64,000 nucleotides of DNA, taken from contig OW203988.1 of assembly GCA_934047225.1 (NCBI GenBank), forward strand, positions 7,908,229-7,972,228, written 5' to 3'. The notes below the pieces were generated by a model. That model had not been told where the DNA came from, ran no database searches, and worked only from the letters and a program-made list of their open reading frames with translations. A program made the position numbers and the translations under genes. Positions 26,604-38,188 of this stretch are shown in pieces. Source of the stretch: Ypsolopha sequella. Its lineage: Eukaryota > Arthropoda > Insecta > Lepidoptera > Ypsolophidae. Position 1 is the stretch's first letter, and each line of letters opens with the position of its first letter.

Positions 26604-29600
26604 CTAGAACAATGGAGAGTTATGTCAGTTGGTGTCTTGTGTCATTACTATTGTTCCTACTCGGAATGTTCTCAGGCTAACAACAACTTTCCTTCGGCAC
26701 TAGCCAATATTTAGTATTTTGATTAAGGAGCGATTCTTCTGTTTTATGAGGAAATCGTAAGTTATATTTATCACGAAAATACTGTCTATACATATAGAAT
26801 GCAATGAAATATATGCAAAAATATTATGGTATTCAAAATAATTATTGGATTTTCATAGTATGACATAATTTGATGAACTGTTTTTCTTTTTGCATATAGT
26901 GCATTATTTGTACAGTGGAGACAGCATCAAGTAAGACACATTGGACTTTGTACTTATCTTATATTCTTCTCTGTAGGGGCTAATTTCGTACTGCAAGTGT
27001 ATAGCTTGATGTGGTCTCCACTGTACATGTCGCAGGTAAATTTGTGTCGATTCCGTGTAACACGATTTAACTTATTTGACAGGTCTTAACTTAATTTGAG
27101 CGTTCTGTCTTTTTCTTTCTGTATCAAAAAGACAGACAGGACGCTTAAAATAAGGTTAGTCCTGTCAAATAAGTTAAGTCATGTTATACCGAATCGACAC
27201 CATTGTCAGTGAAATTATAATTTATAGATTTTTGTTAGGTTTTTTATAAACTAACCTAACCCAGTGAAATTATAATTTCACGGTTCTGCCAATTTACCTG
27301 CGACATATACATTGTTATTAGTTATTTATTACCTAGGAATTATTTAAGAGCGCTCGCAATTTTTTATATTATCATAACAAATCTGAAGTAACAATCCTTA
27401 ACATCTACTTGTATTTGTATGTACATATTATATGTATTCGTTTAGATAAATCTAAACAATACCTAAATATTCCAAGCCAGAACATTTATATACATATTTA
27501 TAACACACGGAAAAAATAGAATTAAAATTTTCATAGAATTTCAACAGATATATATAGGTATTTAAGCAACAGTCCCGTCGACAAAATAATAAGTAAGTAA
27601 TATATTAAAGAATGCCTTTTCCCACAAGTGTCATGGCCGATTGCTTACTCATTTGAATTTACATTGAGAAGTGCTTCGAAGTTGTACGAAACGTATAGGT
27701 TCCGTCAATATTTTTAGATGGCATACTATTTAGATATTAAACGTTTATAAATATATTATATTTTACTTTTATGAACTTTTGATTTATTTATTATTATTAA
27801 AACAATAAAAAAAAATTATAACTCGATATATTTCGGCCCTCGGTATGGGGCCGTCATAAAACATAAACATAAACATAAAATATAAACATAAAATATCTTT
27901 ATTTACCGTAAAACATCATAAAATACAGTGAGTATCTGACTCCTAAAAAAGTTTTAACTGTAAGCTAGGAGTCAGCACATTCCCATAATTTCGGTTTGTT
28001 ATAATAATAGCCAGAAAGGTACATACAAAACTATGAAACAATTTTTAATTATTTTTAACTTAACTTAATGTTAGTATGTTAACAAAGAATAAACAAATTA
28101 ATAACTTAATAAAAGAGGCATTACGGTTAACAATTATCATCAGTCGAATCATTTAGATATTAACCGTTTCAACGGTCAACAGAAGTGCATAGGTTCCGTC
28201 AATATTTGTAATCAACTTTTAGATGGCATACTATTTAGATATAAACCATTTCAACGGTCAACAGAAGTGCACTGTAGGGTTTCAGTTTTATGACAGAACC
28301 CTGAACTATGAATGTTTCGTGTCGACCGATAAGCCGCTGGTAATCGCGGCGGCTGCACGATACCGCTTCATCCAATAATCTGTTGTAAATAAATACTAAC
28401 TCAAATATCCAGATTATAATATTTATATATATTTAGGTTTTATATATATTTATTATATTTTGAGTTCAAAATATATCTCTTTAAATGTGTTTTTTAAATA
28501 TATATAAATATAAATATATAAATAATAATAAAAAACATAATAAATACATATAAAACCTAAATATATATAAATATTATAATCTTAATAACGACAAATAAGT
28601 CTTTAATTTTTAATTTTTATTGTAACTCAAATATCCAATATTATTATAATTGTTTCATGTTTATTTATTATTTATATATGTATGTGTATATTTTATAGGT
28701 ATATATTATTTTTTTTCAGTGTGTTCATGTATTTTTATATGTAAGTTTACGTCTTAGATATTTAGGTTTATATTTTAATCTGATATTATTTTCTGATTAG
28801 TATTTACACCTCCACGTGTTAATTTGTTCATCTTTCTATTAGCTACCAAGGGTTGCCTGGAAGATATTGCTATTAGCAATAAGTGCCGCCCTTGTACACC
28901 ATGTTTAATTGTTCTTTTTTTTGTCTTTAAGTTATTTGTGTAAATGTGCAGTGTTACAAATAAAAAATTAATAAAAATAAATAAATCCATAAGACGTTAT
29001 CGCCGTACTAACTGAAAGTTGTTATAAAACGTGTACAAAAAAGTTTCATGTACGGACGCCGGCACGACAGGCTACCAATTGGCAGATTTTATTTAAACGT
29101 GATACCACTAAAATCGTTTACAAATAAGGAGTTTGAATTGCAAGCAACTGTACTTATATTTTACCTCGTAACCAAAATAAAAAAAAAGTAATTAAAACGT
29201 CATTAAAATTTTTAATTTAAGTGTACATAAAGTGATAAAATAAGTTGGTTAAGAGGAGGCCTTCCTTTTTCAAGAGTTTTTTTGTAATCATACTGAGTCT
29301 ACCACCTACCCAACCAATGTCAAACGTTTATGTATGTTTCTTATTCCTGAAACCTTTATTAAGGGGCTACCTGCCCCTTAAACTGCATCACTCTCTGGCA
29401 CGTAGATGCAACATTAGATGAAGATACCGGGAATACCTAAAGATACCTGTATGTCCACATCGTAAAATCCCCACTAATTAATACCCATCTAACCGTATCA
29501 TTACAGCGAGTTATTTCCAGGTAGATCAATAACACATATGTGTAGTAAGACTGCTTACTAAATGATCAATATAAATGTAAAATCAATACCGGTTACCCTT

Positions 29601-31996
29601 TACGCCACGGAACTTGGCAATATTGTCATCGAGTTTATTCTGTACGTACATTCTCGGAAAACACTACAAACAAGACCGTTTGCAGACAAAACAAGGTGCG
29701 AAACATAGTGCGTAACAAAACAAGTTTCTAAATGTATTCCAAGAAGTTTTGTTTCTTTGCCAGTTTACTTATGACTTCATTGGTTTTGCCAAATTTCAAA
29801 TTTCACAAAGTTTAGAAATTCTCTGACTCGAGATACTATACTCGTCCATACGAACAACTTTTACTAAAAAAAGTTACATACCCACTCGACCAAAATGTAA
29901 ATTACAACTGTTTTTTAGGGTTCCGTATCCAAAGGGTAACCAACGGGACCCTATTACTAAGCTCCGCTGTCCGTCTGTCACCAGGCTGTATCTCATGAAT
30001 CGTGATAGTTAGACAGTTGAAATTTTCACAGATTATTTATTTCTGTTGCCGCTATAACAACAAATACTAAAAAACAGAATAAAATAAATATTTAAGGGGG
30101 CTCCCATACAACAGACATGTTTTTTTGCCGTTTTTATAGATAATGGAACGGAACCCTTCGTGCGCGACTCCGACTCGCACTTGGCCGGTTTTTTTACATG
30201 TATTCTCGATTTTTTTTCACGATATGTTGCTCGTATGGACGAGTCGAGTACTATCGTCAGTTTCCGGTTTCCGCAACATCATATATAAGATTTTTAAGTT
30301 TACAATATTGGTAATTGTCAGAAGGGTTGGTTTTATACTAAAATCGCACTACTATGAGGTCATAAACCACGCGGGAAGCGTGAAGCGTCATCTATGAAAT
30401 TTTGATGGAGCGGTACCTTGCATGTTGCGTGGCGTCTGTCATCACTACATAGCATAAAACAAAGTCGCTTCGCGCTGTCTGTCCCTATGTATGCTTAGAT
30501 CTTTAAATCTACACAACGGATTTTGATGCGGTTTTTTTAATAGATAGAGTGATTCAAGAGGAAGGTTTATATGTATAATACATGCCCGTGCAAAGCCGGG
30601 GCGGGTCGCTAGTATACTTTAAATAATAAACCGTGCGCCAAAAACACTACCATCTCGTCTCGACTTCTATATGGCGAGGCTATGATAATATTCTTTCTTT
30701 CTACTCCATTTTTTTATATTCTTGGCCTATTAAGGGGCTGCACAATGCTAAAATTCAGTCTTGCTGTAACGATTTTGTTTTTAACTGTCTATCCTGCTCT
30801 AATCAGATGCCGCGCACGCAAAACTTCAGTTATTTTGAAATCGCGGCTACATTAGGACTTTAGGATGGCTTAACCTAGCAACTTTTTTATTACCCGTCCA
30901 GCACAATAAGTCCAATGGCAATGAACTCATTTGCTTTTCATAGAGGCGATTATATGTTGGCTCTTTGGCCTCTACTCTAATACTAGTGATCACGCAGCGA
31001 AACAACAAATTGGTGTGTTTTTAGCTAATACTGAAATATTTTGTAAGGAAAAAAATATTGGATTTAGGTAACATCCCTTCATATTTCTATTGCCTATTTT
31101 ATAAAAAAAAAAATCAAGTTGATCTCTTAACCGCGTCTTTGAAACGAACGTTTGAAAACCAAAAAAAGAGAAAAACATTTTTTTTGTGACAAAAGTATAA
31201 ATCTTAAAATATTGTTTATATGCGGAATCCCTAGATAAAAGATCGATAAATCAAATATATTTTCTTCAATATGAGGTGAGACCTAGTTTCTTCCAATGAA
31301 CCCTTGAAAACCTGTTGTTGTTGATGTTCTAGCGTCAGGTGTCCCGTTAACTATAATTTATTTATGTAACAAAGATGGGTTTTTCTAGTTAGTATTTGCG
31401 TGTGTTGGTTTCGTTTCAATCGGTTTTGAAATATGGAAACTCATAACATAATTAAAACATAATCAAAAGAAGATTGAAAGTATGTTTATTCAAAAAGTGT
31501 TATTAATAATTGTCTTGAGTCAAAAAACAAGCCATTATATTTTTTATTTTTACCCTCTACATTGACGGAACTGAATCCAATGCATAACTGATGTTTGGCA
31601 TTGTGGAGCCCCTTAATAATCAACATCAACAAAGGATTAAGGTCGCAAGTCGCAGGAATGAAAACAGACCTCTTGGAGTTAAAACCCGTAAAAATGCGTA
31701 CTCAATTTCAGAGATAAAAAAGAAAAATATTTCATAAAATACAGGGGCTCCCCCTTAAGTGTGAATGCGCTCACCTGTGCACGCAATAGTTCATGACGAC
31801 GAACCAGCGCGCCGAGGCCGTGTACTCGGTGAAGCTGAACCATGAGTAGAGCAGCACGGTGATGTGGTGGTACCAGTGCAGGAAGATGAGCGGCTTCTTC
31901 CGCAGCACGATGAACACCGTGTCGCCGAGCTCCGGCAGCTTCGACAGCACGAACATCCACGTCCAGAAACCGGACACTTTGTCTGCCTCGATGAAA
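26222..31996 (-). CDS. ELOVL6: Very-long-chain fatty acid elongase, ELOVL6/Baldspot type (partial: last two coding exons)
   Basis: Coding exons are 31996-31775 and 26603-26222 on the minus strand, joined CACAG|C to read NYCVHSVMYSYY. The family is an ER multipass enzyme that condenses malonyl-CoA with a long-chain acyl-CoA, the first step of chain elongation. Diagnostic motifs in order: [20 protein letters not shown], the catalytic histidine box [26 protein letters not shown] and [11 protein letters not shown] (TxxQxxQ). The histidine box followed by ITVLLYSW and the NYCVHS signature point to the ELOVL6 subgroup rather than the ELOVL1/7 or ELOVL4 types. The C-terminal tail (ending GVGVGPAN) is hydrophilic without a clear KKxx. 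About 200 residues are covered; some 90-130 N-terminal residues must lie in exons further right. The intron between the two exons is 5.2 kb and transposon-rich. Confidence 0.93.
26604..26910 (-). other. Elongase last intron, 3' end
   Basis: Contains the TTCTAG acceptor; nothing else seen. Confidence 0.4.
26911..27025. mobile_element. 115-bp MITE (family S)
   Basis: TACAGTGGAGACAGCATCAA at the left, CTTGATGTGGTCTCCACTGTA-type complement at the right (one base gap). In the last elongase intron. Confidence 0.75.
27027..27306. mobile_element. Nested palindromes: family T copy 1 inside an outer inverted repeat
   Basis: Outer ends ATGTCGCAGGTAAATTT and AATTTACCTGCGACAT. Inner palindrome 27043-27202 with TTAACTTATTTGACAGG and CCTGTCAAATAAGTTAA; a second copy of the inner one is at 61881-62040. 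Confidence 0.8.
27307..28149. other. Elongase intron, AT-rich
   Basis: Contains ATAAAC-rich simple sequence at about 27855-27900 and fragments of GGCCCTCGGTATGGGGCCGTC type. No gene seen. Confidence 0.4.
28150..28275. repeat. Imperfect tandem duplication
   Basis: TTTCAACGGTCAACAGAAGTGCA occurs twice about 88 bp apart, with TTTAGATATTAACC / TTTAGATATAAACC before it; a third related copy is at 27690-27745. (Motif shortened: core TCAACGGTCAACAGAAGTGC.). Confidence 0.6.
28405..28590. repeat. AT-rich palindrome
   Basis: AGATTATAATATTTATATAT near 28410 is complemented by ATATATAAATATTATAATCT near 28562, with TTTAGGTTTTATAT / ATATAAAACCTAAA inside. Confidence 0.7.
28591..29825. other. Elongase intron, no feature seen
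   Basis: AT-rich. The minus ORF of 71 codons at 28990-28775 is composition-driven. Confidence 0.4.
29826..30280. mobile_element. Family O inverted-repeat element split by a repeat insertion
   Basis: Arms ACTATACTCGTCCATACGAA (about 29834) and TCGTATGGACGAGTCGAGTA (about 30230) surround the family A copy at 29917-30195. Confidence 0.6.
29917..30195 (+). mobile_element. Lepidopteran repeat family A, copy 1 (full length)
   Basis: From AGGGTTCCGTATCCAAAGGG to CGACTCGCACTTGGCCGG. Other copies: 35279-35541, 47097-47250 and 57119-57404. A very common repeat type in moth genomes; class uncertain. Confidence 0.8.
30439..30612 (+). mobile_element. Helitron-like non-autonomous element, copy 2
   Basis: TCATCACTACATAGCAT start and GGGTCGCTAG end followed by T. 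Close to copy 1 with a few substitutions. In the elongase intron. Confidence 0.8.
30725..31720. mobile_element. Dispersed repeat family H, copy 1 (segment order a-b-c)
   Basis: Segment a (TTAAGGGGCTGCACAATG to CATTAGGA, 30730-30859), b (GCAACTTTTTTATTACCCG onward, 30875-31340) and c (TTAACTATAATTTATTTATG onward). Copy 2 at 43603-44750 has the order b-a-c. Confidence 0.65.
31775..31996 (-). CDS. ELOVL6: Elongase exon with HxxHH box
   Basis: Acceptor TTGGTTCCAG|T, donor CACAG|GTGAGC. Begins [19 protein letters not shown] and ends MNYCVH plus AG of a split Ser codon; 73 full codons. The exon is clearly GC-richer than its surroundings. The 5' splice phase needs a preceding exon ending in two codon bases, expected to encode the ...SVC..P(S) region. 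Confidence 0.95.
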
Positions 31997-32054
31997 CTGG
32001 AACCAAAACAATACTTTTAATACGTGGTTTTTGCATAGTATCCCGTAGAATTAA

Positions 32055-32245
32055 CATGTAGTCACAATATCGCTCAAAGCGAGGCGAGAGGTCCCGGGTT
32101 CGAATCCCGGTTCAGAGCTCCTCACATCCAGATTTACTTTTCTTTCTGCGTTTCTATACTGCAATGATATAATGTTAATTTATATCTCCTTGCGATGGAT
32201 AAATCACCAGGTGATCAAACATAGAAATTTCTGTCATAGTTTCGG
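32055..32245 (+). mobile_element. tRNA-derived SINE, copy 1
   Basis: B-box GGTTCGAATCC at 32097-32107 within CCCGGGTTCGAATCCCGG, then CTCACATCCAGATTTAC and a tail ending CTGTCATAGTTT. A-box region is diverged. About 60 nt upstream of the elongase HxxHH exon on the opposite strand. Confidence 0.65.
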
Positions 32246-32949
32246 CTAAAGTGAGACATTTTCTGTTCTTTGTAAAAATCTAATGACTATGCTTCTGCTT
32301 TTAGCCAAGCCAAAAAGCAGCGGGTTGTGTTCTGACTACTAATTTACGGTTGTATCTCTGGATACTTCCAGTGGATACTTCACAAGTCGCCGCTTTACTC
32401 AATCGTAGACGAAGTAATTAATGGCGACCATAGATGTCTTAAGTCGCCTCTTTGCTCAATCAAGGAGGAAGGAATGAATCGCGACCATAGATATCATAAT
32501 TATAGGATTCCTAAATATATCAGACGACAGCGCAATCGCTCACGAACTAATAACAAATAATGAACGATTAAAAAACGCAATAATAGGTCATTAGAAATCA
32601 AATTATCCTTGCTTATTGCGCAGATGAAACCGATAAGCTTTCCCAAAGTTATATTCACGAAAGAACTCCCCTGTCAAAGTACTTTATTGTCAAGCTCTAA
32701 ATACGATAATGCCTTGATCTGCGGAATTCTTTCCGCACGCATCCATCTTTTCGTATCCACTTCATAACAGTTTTTACAAAGAAAATATTATTTTCAACGT
32801 TATACCATGATGGCTTTACTTCGTTTGAAAGAATTTTAAATTGATCTGTGGCAAAATGGCGCTCTGAGAAGTGACCGTAAGTGACCGAAGCCAGGAAAAA
32901 AAAAACAATCCGAGAAAAAAGTATCCTATGATAAAACGGAGAGTTATAG
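32246..32949. other. No gene seen
   Basis: Includes two imperfect copies of a GCGACCATAGAT-containing segment near 32420 and 32480. The 88-codon minus ORF at 32963-32697 matches nothing I recognise. Confidence 0.4.
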
Positions 32950-33545
32950 CACAAAATAACCACTTAAAGAATTTTTACTCCGCATAACTACCGAAAACAG
33001 GCGCACGCACACATAGACGCGTACGTACGACGATCTCGTAGATACTCGGGTGAATGCCAATACGAAATTCTGCCGATAACAGGATTGGATTCAGACCCTC
33101 GGAAAATTATTGTCTATGGGAATTAAAAATATACTACTTGGCTAAAATTATACTACGTTTCGTTTTTCGTCGATTGTTTTGAATTGAAAAAAAGTAGCCT
33201 ATTTGTAAGTGAAATTTTTAAAAAATTTACTAAAAGTATTCATAATTTAATAAAAGAGTTTGTTAGCAAAATTTTCAAAAAATTTACTAAAAATATTCAT
33301 AACGCACAGAAATTCCTTATATTGTAGGGTAAATGTTAAAAAGCAAAACGTCTCAACCAATAAAACAAGTCGGTTGGCCTGAAGATAAAATTATGATATT
33401 TTTACGTAGTACAGTTGCATTACGATACTACATACTACATGTCATGAAAATATGGTACAAATAATATAATTATACTACAAAATCCAACCCTGGCCGATAA
33501 CATCATACGTACGCGTCTATGCATGTGTGCATCTGTTTTCGCTCC
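32950..33545. mobile_element. Family G element, copy 3, interrupted and 3' truncated
   Basis: Starts CACAAAATAACC like the other two copies; split at its centre by the hAT-like element at 33080-33492; the final TATTTTGTG end is missing. Confidence 0.8.
33080..33492. mobile_element. hAT-like MITE nested in family G, 8-bp duplication
   Basis: CAGGATTGGATT at the left and AATCCAACCCTG at the right (one mismatch), flanked by GCCGATAA at 33072-33079 and 33493-33500. The family G copies elsewhere have one continuous sequence here, which confirms the insertion. Confidence 0.9.
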
Positions 33546-34284
33546 TAATACAGTAGTTATTTATAATAAATCTAAAGTACCCGAAGGTAATTCAGTCGCA
33601 AGAATGCCCTCCGCCAGGTCAATTATCTAATTGTAGAAAATTGTTGCACTTGTCTACGTGTCCTCTACAATTCTAGCTAGATCATAATAAAGCTGACATT
33701 ATGACTCCTGACTCCTGGCCTAGCGCTGCGTGTCTCGAACAATTTTCCCCCGAACAATGCAATCATCTAATGAAGGACGGAAAATCAGGACATGTATTAA
33801 GCAGGCAGAAAAGGCAAGCCTTTTTAGTTTTTTTAACTCTCTGATTTGGTAACCTTTTCTGGTAGGTTTTGCTAAAGTACCAATAGGTATATAATATATA
33901 TTTATCTTCCTGTCTGTTAATATGTCATATTTATTATCTAATTCTACTAAATAAATATCTGTATCCTAGCAAAATGTATCTTATCAAATAACATTAAAAT
34001 ATAACTATGTTATTTTTTACCTTTTTTTAATTGTACCGTGCGTGATGAACAAACGGCGTCCGAAAATCTGAATAAGTGACCATAATCTAACTTGATATTG
34101 GTAAAAATTGGCGCTTAAAATAGCAGCCGTCGCCAAGATACAAAAAAAGGTATAACTTAAGATTATAATAATCTCTGTATGCGTCACGAACAACTTATTG
34201 CGTCAATGTAAAAACATGACACAAGACCTTTCTTTTTTTTTTGCACACCGACGACGACGACGCGAAACAGCGTAACTAAGTGTA
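33546..34284. other. No gene seen
   Basis: AT-rich; short GACGACGACG trinucleotide run near 34250. Confidence 0.4.
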
Positions 34285-34828
34285 AGAGCGTTTGTCCACG
34301 GTCCGGCATATATAACGTGACCATTTTAATTTTTGCTCAAAACGGGACAACTTCATAATTGTCGTCGGCTACAGAAGTAGTAGCACAACAAAAAAACCAA
34401 CAATAAACTTATAACACTTTAAAATTTAAGATTTTTAAAACACGGTCACTATAAACATAATATAGGACTACAGTGTTTAGTATTTAGTTAGAAAATTAAA
34501 GACGATTTTGCCACAATTTTTGCAATCAAATTATTTTCTGTCAGTATTTGGACTAAATAATTCAGAATTATATCTGAATTTTGACGATCCTGGAGGTAGA
34601 AAATTTTTCTTGCGCACGAATTAGTCAACTGTGCTACTTCGGTAGCATGCCGGGGCCCGTCATTTATCTGCTCCGGTATGCTCGCAATACAAACACGCAA
34701 GGATTTGTCCACGGTTCGTCCGAACGTTTGTCATTTATCGGCTGTTTGCTGCCATTCGATATCCGGCTCCGGCGTTTGACGGACATTTATCGGAGCCGTC
34801 ATTTACCGGACCGTGGACAAAGGCACTC
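34285..34828. mobile_element. Inverted-repeat element (family K)
   Basis: TTTGTCCACGGTCCGG at 34291-34306 and exact complement at 34806-34821. The same motif in part (TTTGTCCACGG) recurs inside at about 34706. Overlapping ORFs of about 100 codons are not recognised. Confidence 0.7.
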
Positions 34829-34833
34829 ATTGC

Positions 34834-35278
34834 GATTTATTCCGTCTCAATATCTGAAAACATATTTCCATCTCGCTCTCTGTCTATTTTAGCGGTTCGT
34901 CATCAATTCGCTACGTTTTCGCATTACGAAGCGTCGTCGGTCGGTGTACAAAGGGCGTAAGAATAGCTTCTTATATGCAAAAACATATTTTGACTCGTAT
35001 TAAAAATAATAAGATTTTCCATACTAAGGATTTCTTAAGAATTACAGCTAAATTCACGACTATGAAAAATGAAATTATTTTGAAGCGTTTGTGATGTCCT
35101 GTAAATACGTTTTTGCACGGGTTATCCCCAGCCCTCTAAAAATTTATTTGCACCGCCTTCAAAACATAAATTTAATATTTTATTAAAATCACGATATCAT
35201 TTTCGCCACAGGACATCGACTGTCTGCCGATTGTTACAAAATAATTGATAAATCGCGGGTGATTTAGCTGTGATTTTT
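34834..35278. other. No gene seen
   Basis: Non-repeated AT-rich stretch without ORFs. Confidence 0.35.
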
Positions 35279-35541
35279 AGGGTTCCGTACCCAAAGGGTA
35301 ACCAATAGGACCCTATTACTAAGACTCCGCTGTCAGTCTGTCCGTTTGTCACCAGGCTGTATCTCATGAACCGTGATAGTTAGACAGTTGAAATTTTCAC
35401 ACGTGATGTATTTCTGTTGCCGCTATAACAACAAATACTAAAAAACAGAATAAAATAAATATTTAAGGGGGCTCCCATACAACAGATATGTTTTTTTTTT
35501 CTGTTTTTATACATAATGGACTCGCACTTGGCCGGTTTTCT
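35279..35541 (+). mobile_element. Repeat family A, copy 2 (internal deletion)
   Basis: Head GGTTCCGTACCCAAAGGG and tail CTCGCACTTGGCCGG, lacking about 30 bp (the GGAACCCTTCGTGCGCG stretch) before the tail. Confidence 0.8.
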
Positions 35542-35779
35542 TTTTTTAAATAGTTATTTTAATGTAGAGTATATAATATGACAAATTTTAATCACCACAT
35601 TTTTTAGTTATTTATCCATTAACGGATATCCCTCACGCATATAGCGTATATAAACACAATTATGTTTTAAGACGGTGCGTCATTTTACTATGACGTAAGT
35701 GCGTTATTATAAATTACGATCAATTTAAGTACAATTTAGAAAAGAAACGCTCTGTAGTGCTCTGAAGTATATATGTATA

Positions 35780-36046
35780 TACAATGTGTAACAGAAAGGT
35801 GTAACCATATTTGAAGAGCTTATTCAGTCAATGGTATAGAACAACTTTTACTATGGAACAAAACCAGAATCTCGAAAAAAAAATTACTATTTCATAGAAA
35901 AATGCAATGCCGTTCGGCCGAATTGTATGGAAGGGCAGATTTTATTTTTGAGATTTCGGGGTTGGCTCCATAGTAAAAGTTGTTCTATACCATTGACTGA
36001 ATAAGCTCTTCAAATATGGTTACACATTTCTGTTACACGTTGTATA
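35780..36046. mobile_element. Inverted-repeat element family B, copy 2
   Basis: ACAATGTGTAACAGAAAGG to CATTTCTGTTACACGTTGTA; same interior as copy 1. Confidence 0.85.
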
Positions 36047-36916
36047 TGTTTCTACTGGAATTTATTATTTATGTACAGGGAGGCGGTGAGAAATTTATAT
36101 TTTCTTATTTATTTTTTTCGAAGGAATGAAAATTAGTAGTTTATGACGTTTTACTTTTTGAAAACAATGGATTTTGGAGGCCTGGGAACACGGATTTAGA
36201 ACAGAACAACCCTTTTGCTTTTGCATGTAGGAATACTACTTGTATATGTCGCCGTATACCTAATTGCGAGAACTGCTTTTTCGCGTAAAAGCTGCTTTTT
36301 CGCGTAAAAGCTGCTTTTTCGTGAAAAACCAAAAAATTCAATTTTGATTTGAATTTGAATGGCTTAAAGACCAACACATTACGCAATCGTACGAAATTAT
36401 ACCGCTTTTTCGAGAAAAAAGCAGATATTTCACGACGTCTTAAAACAATTAAGAAAGTTCTACAAATAAAGATCAAAAACAGGTGCGACGTCATTTTCGT
36501 AAACTAAATATACGCATCGACTTAGGGCCCGCAACTTCAATTATTGTTTGGCCCTCGACTTCCGAAAAGTTGTCCATGCCTGGTATAAACACTGGTGGTT
36601 TTACCCGTTCGTTACCACCATTCTAAATTTGTTTTGATCTCAGAAAACCTGTTATTGAAGGTGTTTTTCATTCTCACCGGTGTTTTTTTTTTTTTTCAGA
36701 GCTTAAAACAGCATTATCTGAGATGGGAGGTTATCAAAACTACTAGTGTGTTTTTGACCAATTATGGGTTGTACAGGAAATACTATTGACGGAAACTATT
36801 TATTATGGAAGTATACAGCACGCAAATAACAAAATAATTATGAACATAGGAATACCGTGTAAATAGAGAAGTACCATTGAATGAAACACGTTGAACAGCT
36901 TCCCTAGTAGAGTAAC
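36047..36916. other. No gene seen; 19-bp triple repeat
   Basis: CTGCTTTTTCGCGTAAAAG is present three times in tandem at 36273-36329 (third copy diverged). The 117-codon minus ORF at 36494-36141 crosses it and is not recognised. Confidence 0.5.
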
Positions 36917-37391
36917 TTAAGGCGATTACCGTCGCCAAATTAGCAGCTCGATGTTTGTCTGTATGAATATCGACGAAAACGACATTGAAATAACGTTCAA
37001 ATCAGTGCACAATGCGTGGTGGCTGTTACGACGCTCGCTGCGTCCTTGAAAGGGCAAAATAGGAGAAAATAATACTTTTCACATGGGCGTCATTGTTAGA
37101 TTGAATAATTCTATGTTATATTTATAGCTATCAAGTTTATCTTTTTATCAAAGCATAAATGAATTAAATCACCTAAGCCGCTTAGGAGCAGTAGGAAATT
37201 CAAGCCAAAAAAACACCATTCAGTTGAAGCAATTTTTCATATAGAAGTTTTGGTGGTACAAAAAAGAAAAATGTTGCATATGTTGTCCTAGAGTTGATAA
37301 TCCATAACACATTTTTTCAATATTTTTGGTTTGGCCATAAAAGAGGAGTAGGCTTTAGAAAGTACCCATTTGGCGATATTAAGGGCCTTAA
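36917..37391 (+). mobile_element. TTAA-flanked element family C, copy 1
   Basis: TTAAGGCGATTACCGTCGCC to TTAAGGGCCTTAA. Nearly identical copies at 40397-40870 and 62301-62775, and a diverged reversed copy at 37518-38188. TTAA at both ends of each copy. Confidence 0.88.
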
Positions 37392-37517
37392 TTGTGTCAC
37401 TAGTGGACAACTATTATTGGCTACATATTATACTGTATATGTTATTTATATTTCTTATTCACCGTGTTATGTGGGCAGTTTAATGCTATTTTTGTGTTAA
37501 ATTTCAAGCCTTTATCT

Positions 37518-38188
37518 TTAAGGCGAATGGATATGCCAACTGCAATTTGGACCTGTCTTTGAAGGCCTACTCCTCCCACACGGGTGGTCCAAAAACTTTC
37601 ATAAAAATATATGATAGGCATTAAAGAGTCAAAAATAAATTGAAACTTAACATTATATTATTGAAGTAAAGAAACGCAGAAAGAAAAGTAAATCTGGATG
37701 TGAGGAGCTCTGAACCGGGATTCGAACCAATACTTCAATGATATAATGTTATTTTATATCTCCTTGCGATGGATAAATCGCCAAGTGTTCAAACATAGAA
37801 ATTTATTTCTGTCATAGTTTCAAATTGAAACTTGTTTTTCTATTGTAAGTTTTGACAAAAAAAATCGAAAGTCATGGAAAGTTTCACACGATTAACACAA
37901 GAATTCTCTTACTCCTTCCAAACGCCTAAAGCGATTTTAATTATTATTTTACCAAATTATAGGCAATTTTTAGGTCTAAAAAATTTAAGTTCAAATTTTT
38001 TTTTCTGTTCATGGTGTCTATGTGAAAAGTATTATTTTCTCCTATTTTGCGCTACCCGGAGACGCAGTGGTTGTCGTAACAGCTAGTTTTCAAGGCACGC
38101 TGAAATGAACATTATTTCAATGTCGTTTCCGTTGATATTTGTACCGACACACATCGAGTTGCATATTTAGCGTGGTCATACGCCTTAA
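37518..38188 (-). mobile_element. TTAA-flanked element family C, copy 4 (old, reversed, SINE inside)
   Basis: Reverse orientation; right end CGCCTTAA, with AATAATACTTTTCACATAG-type and AAACGACATTGAAATAA matches to the young copies when complemented. Left end TTTAAGGCG. The SINE at 37651-37820 interrupts it. Confidence 0.7.
37651..37820. mobile_element. SINE copy 2 with inverted 5' part
   Basis: 37651-37728 is the complement of the SINE head (including GGATTCGAACC), while 37729-37820 carries the tail in forward direction; TACTTCAAT(A/G)ATATAATG is present on both sides of the junction. Consistent with a twin-primed 5' inversion. Confidence 0.7.

Noticed and set aside
36141..36494. 117-codon minus ORF
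   Set aside because: Composition-driven, contains a 19-bp tandem repeat and matches nothing.
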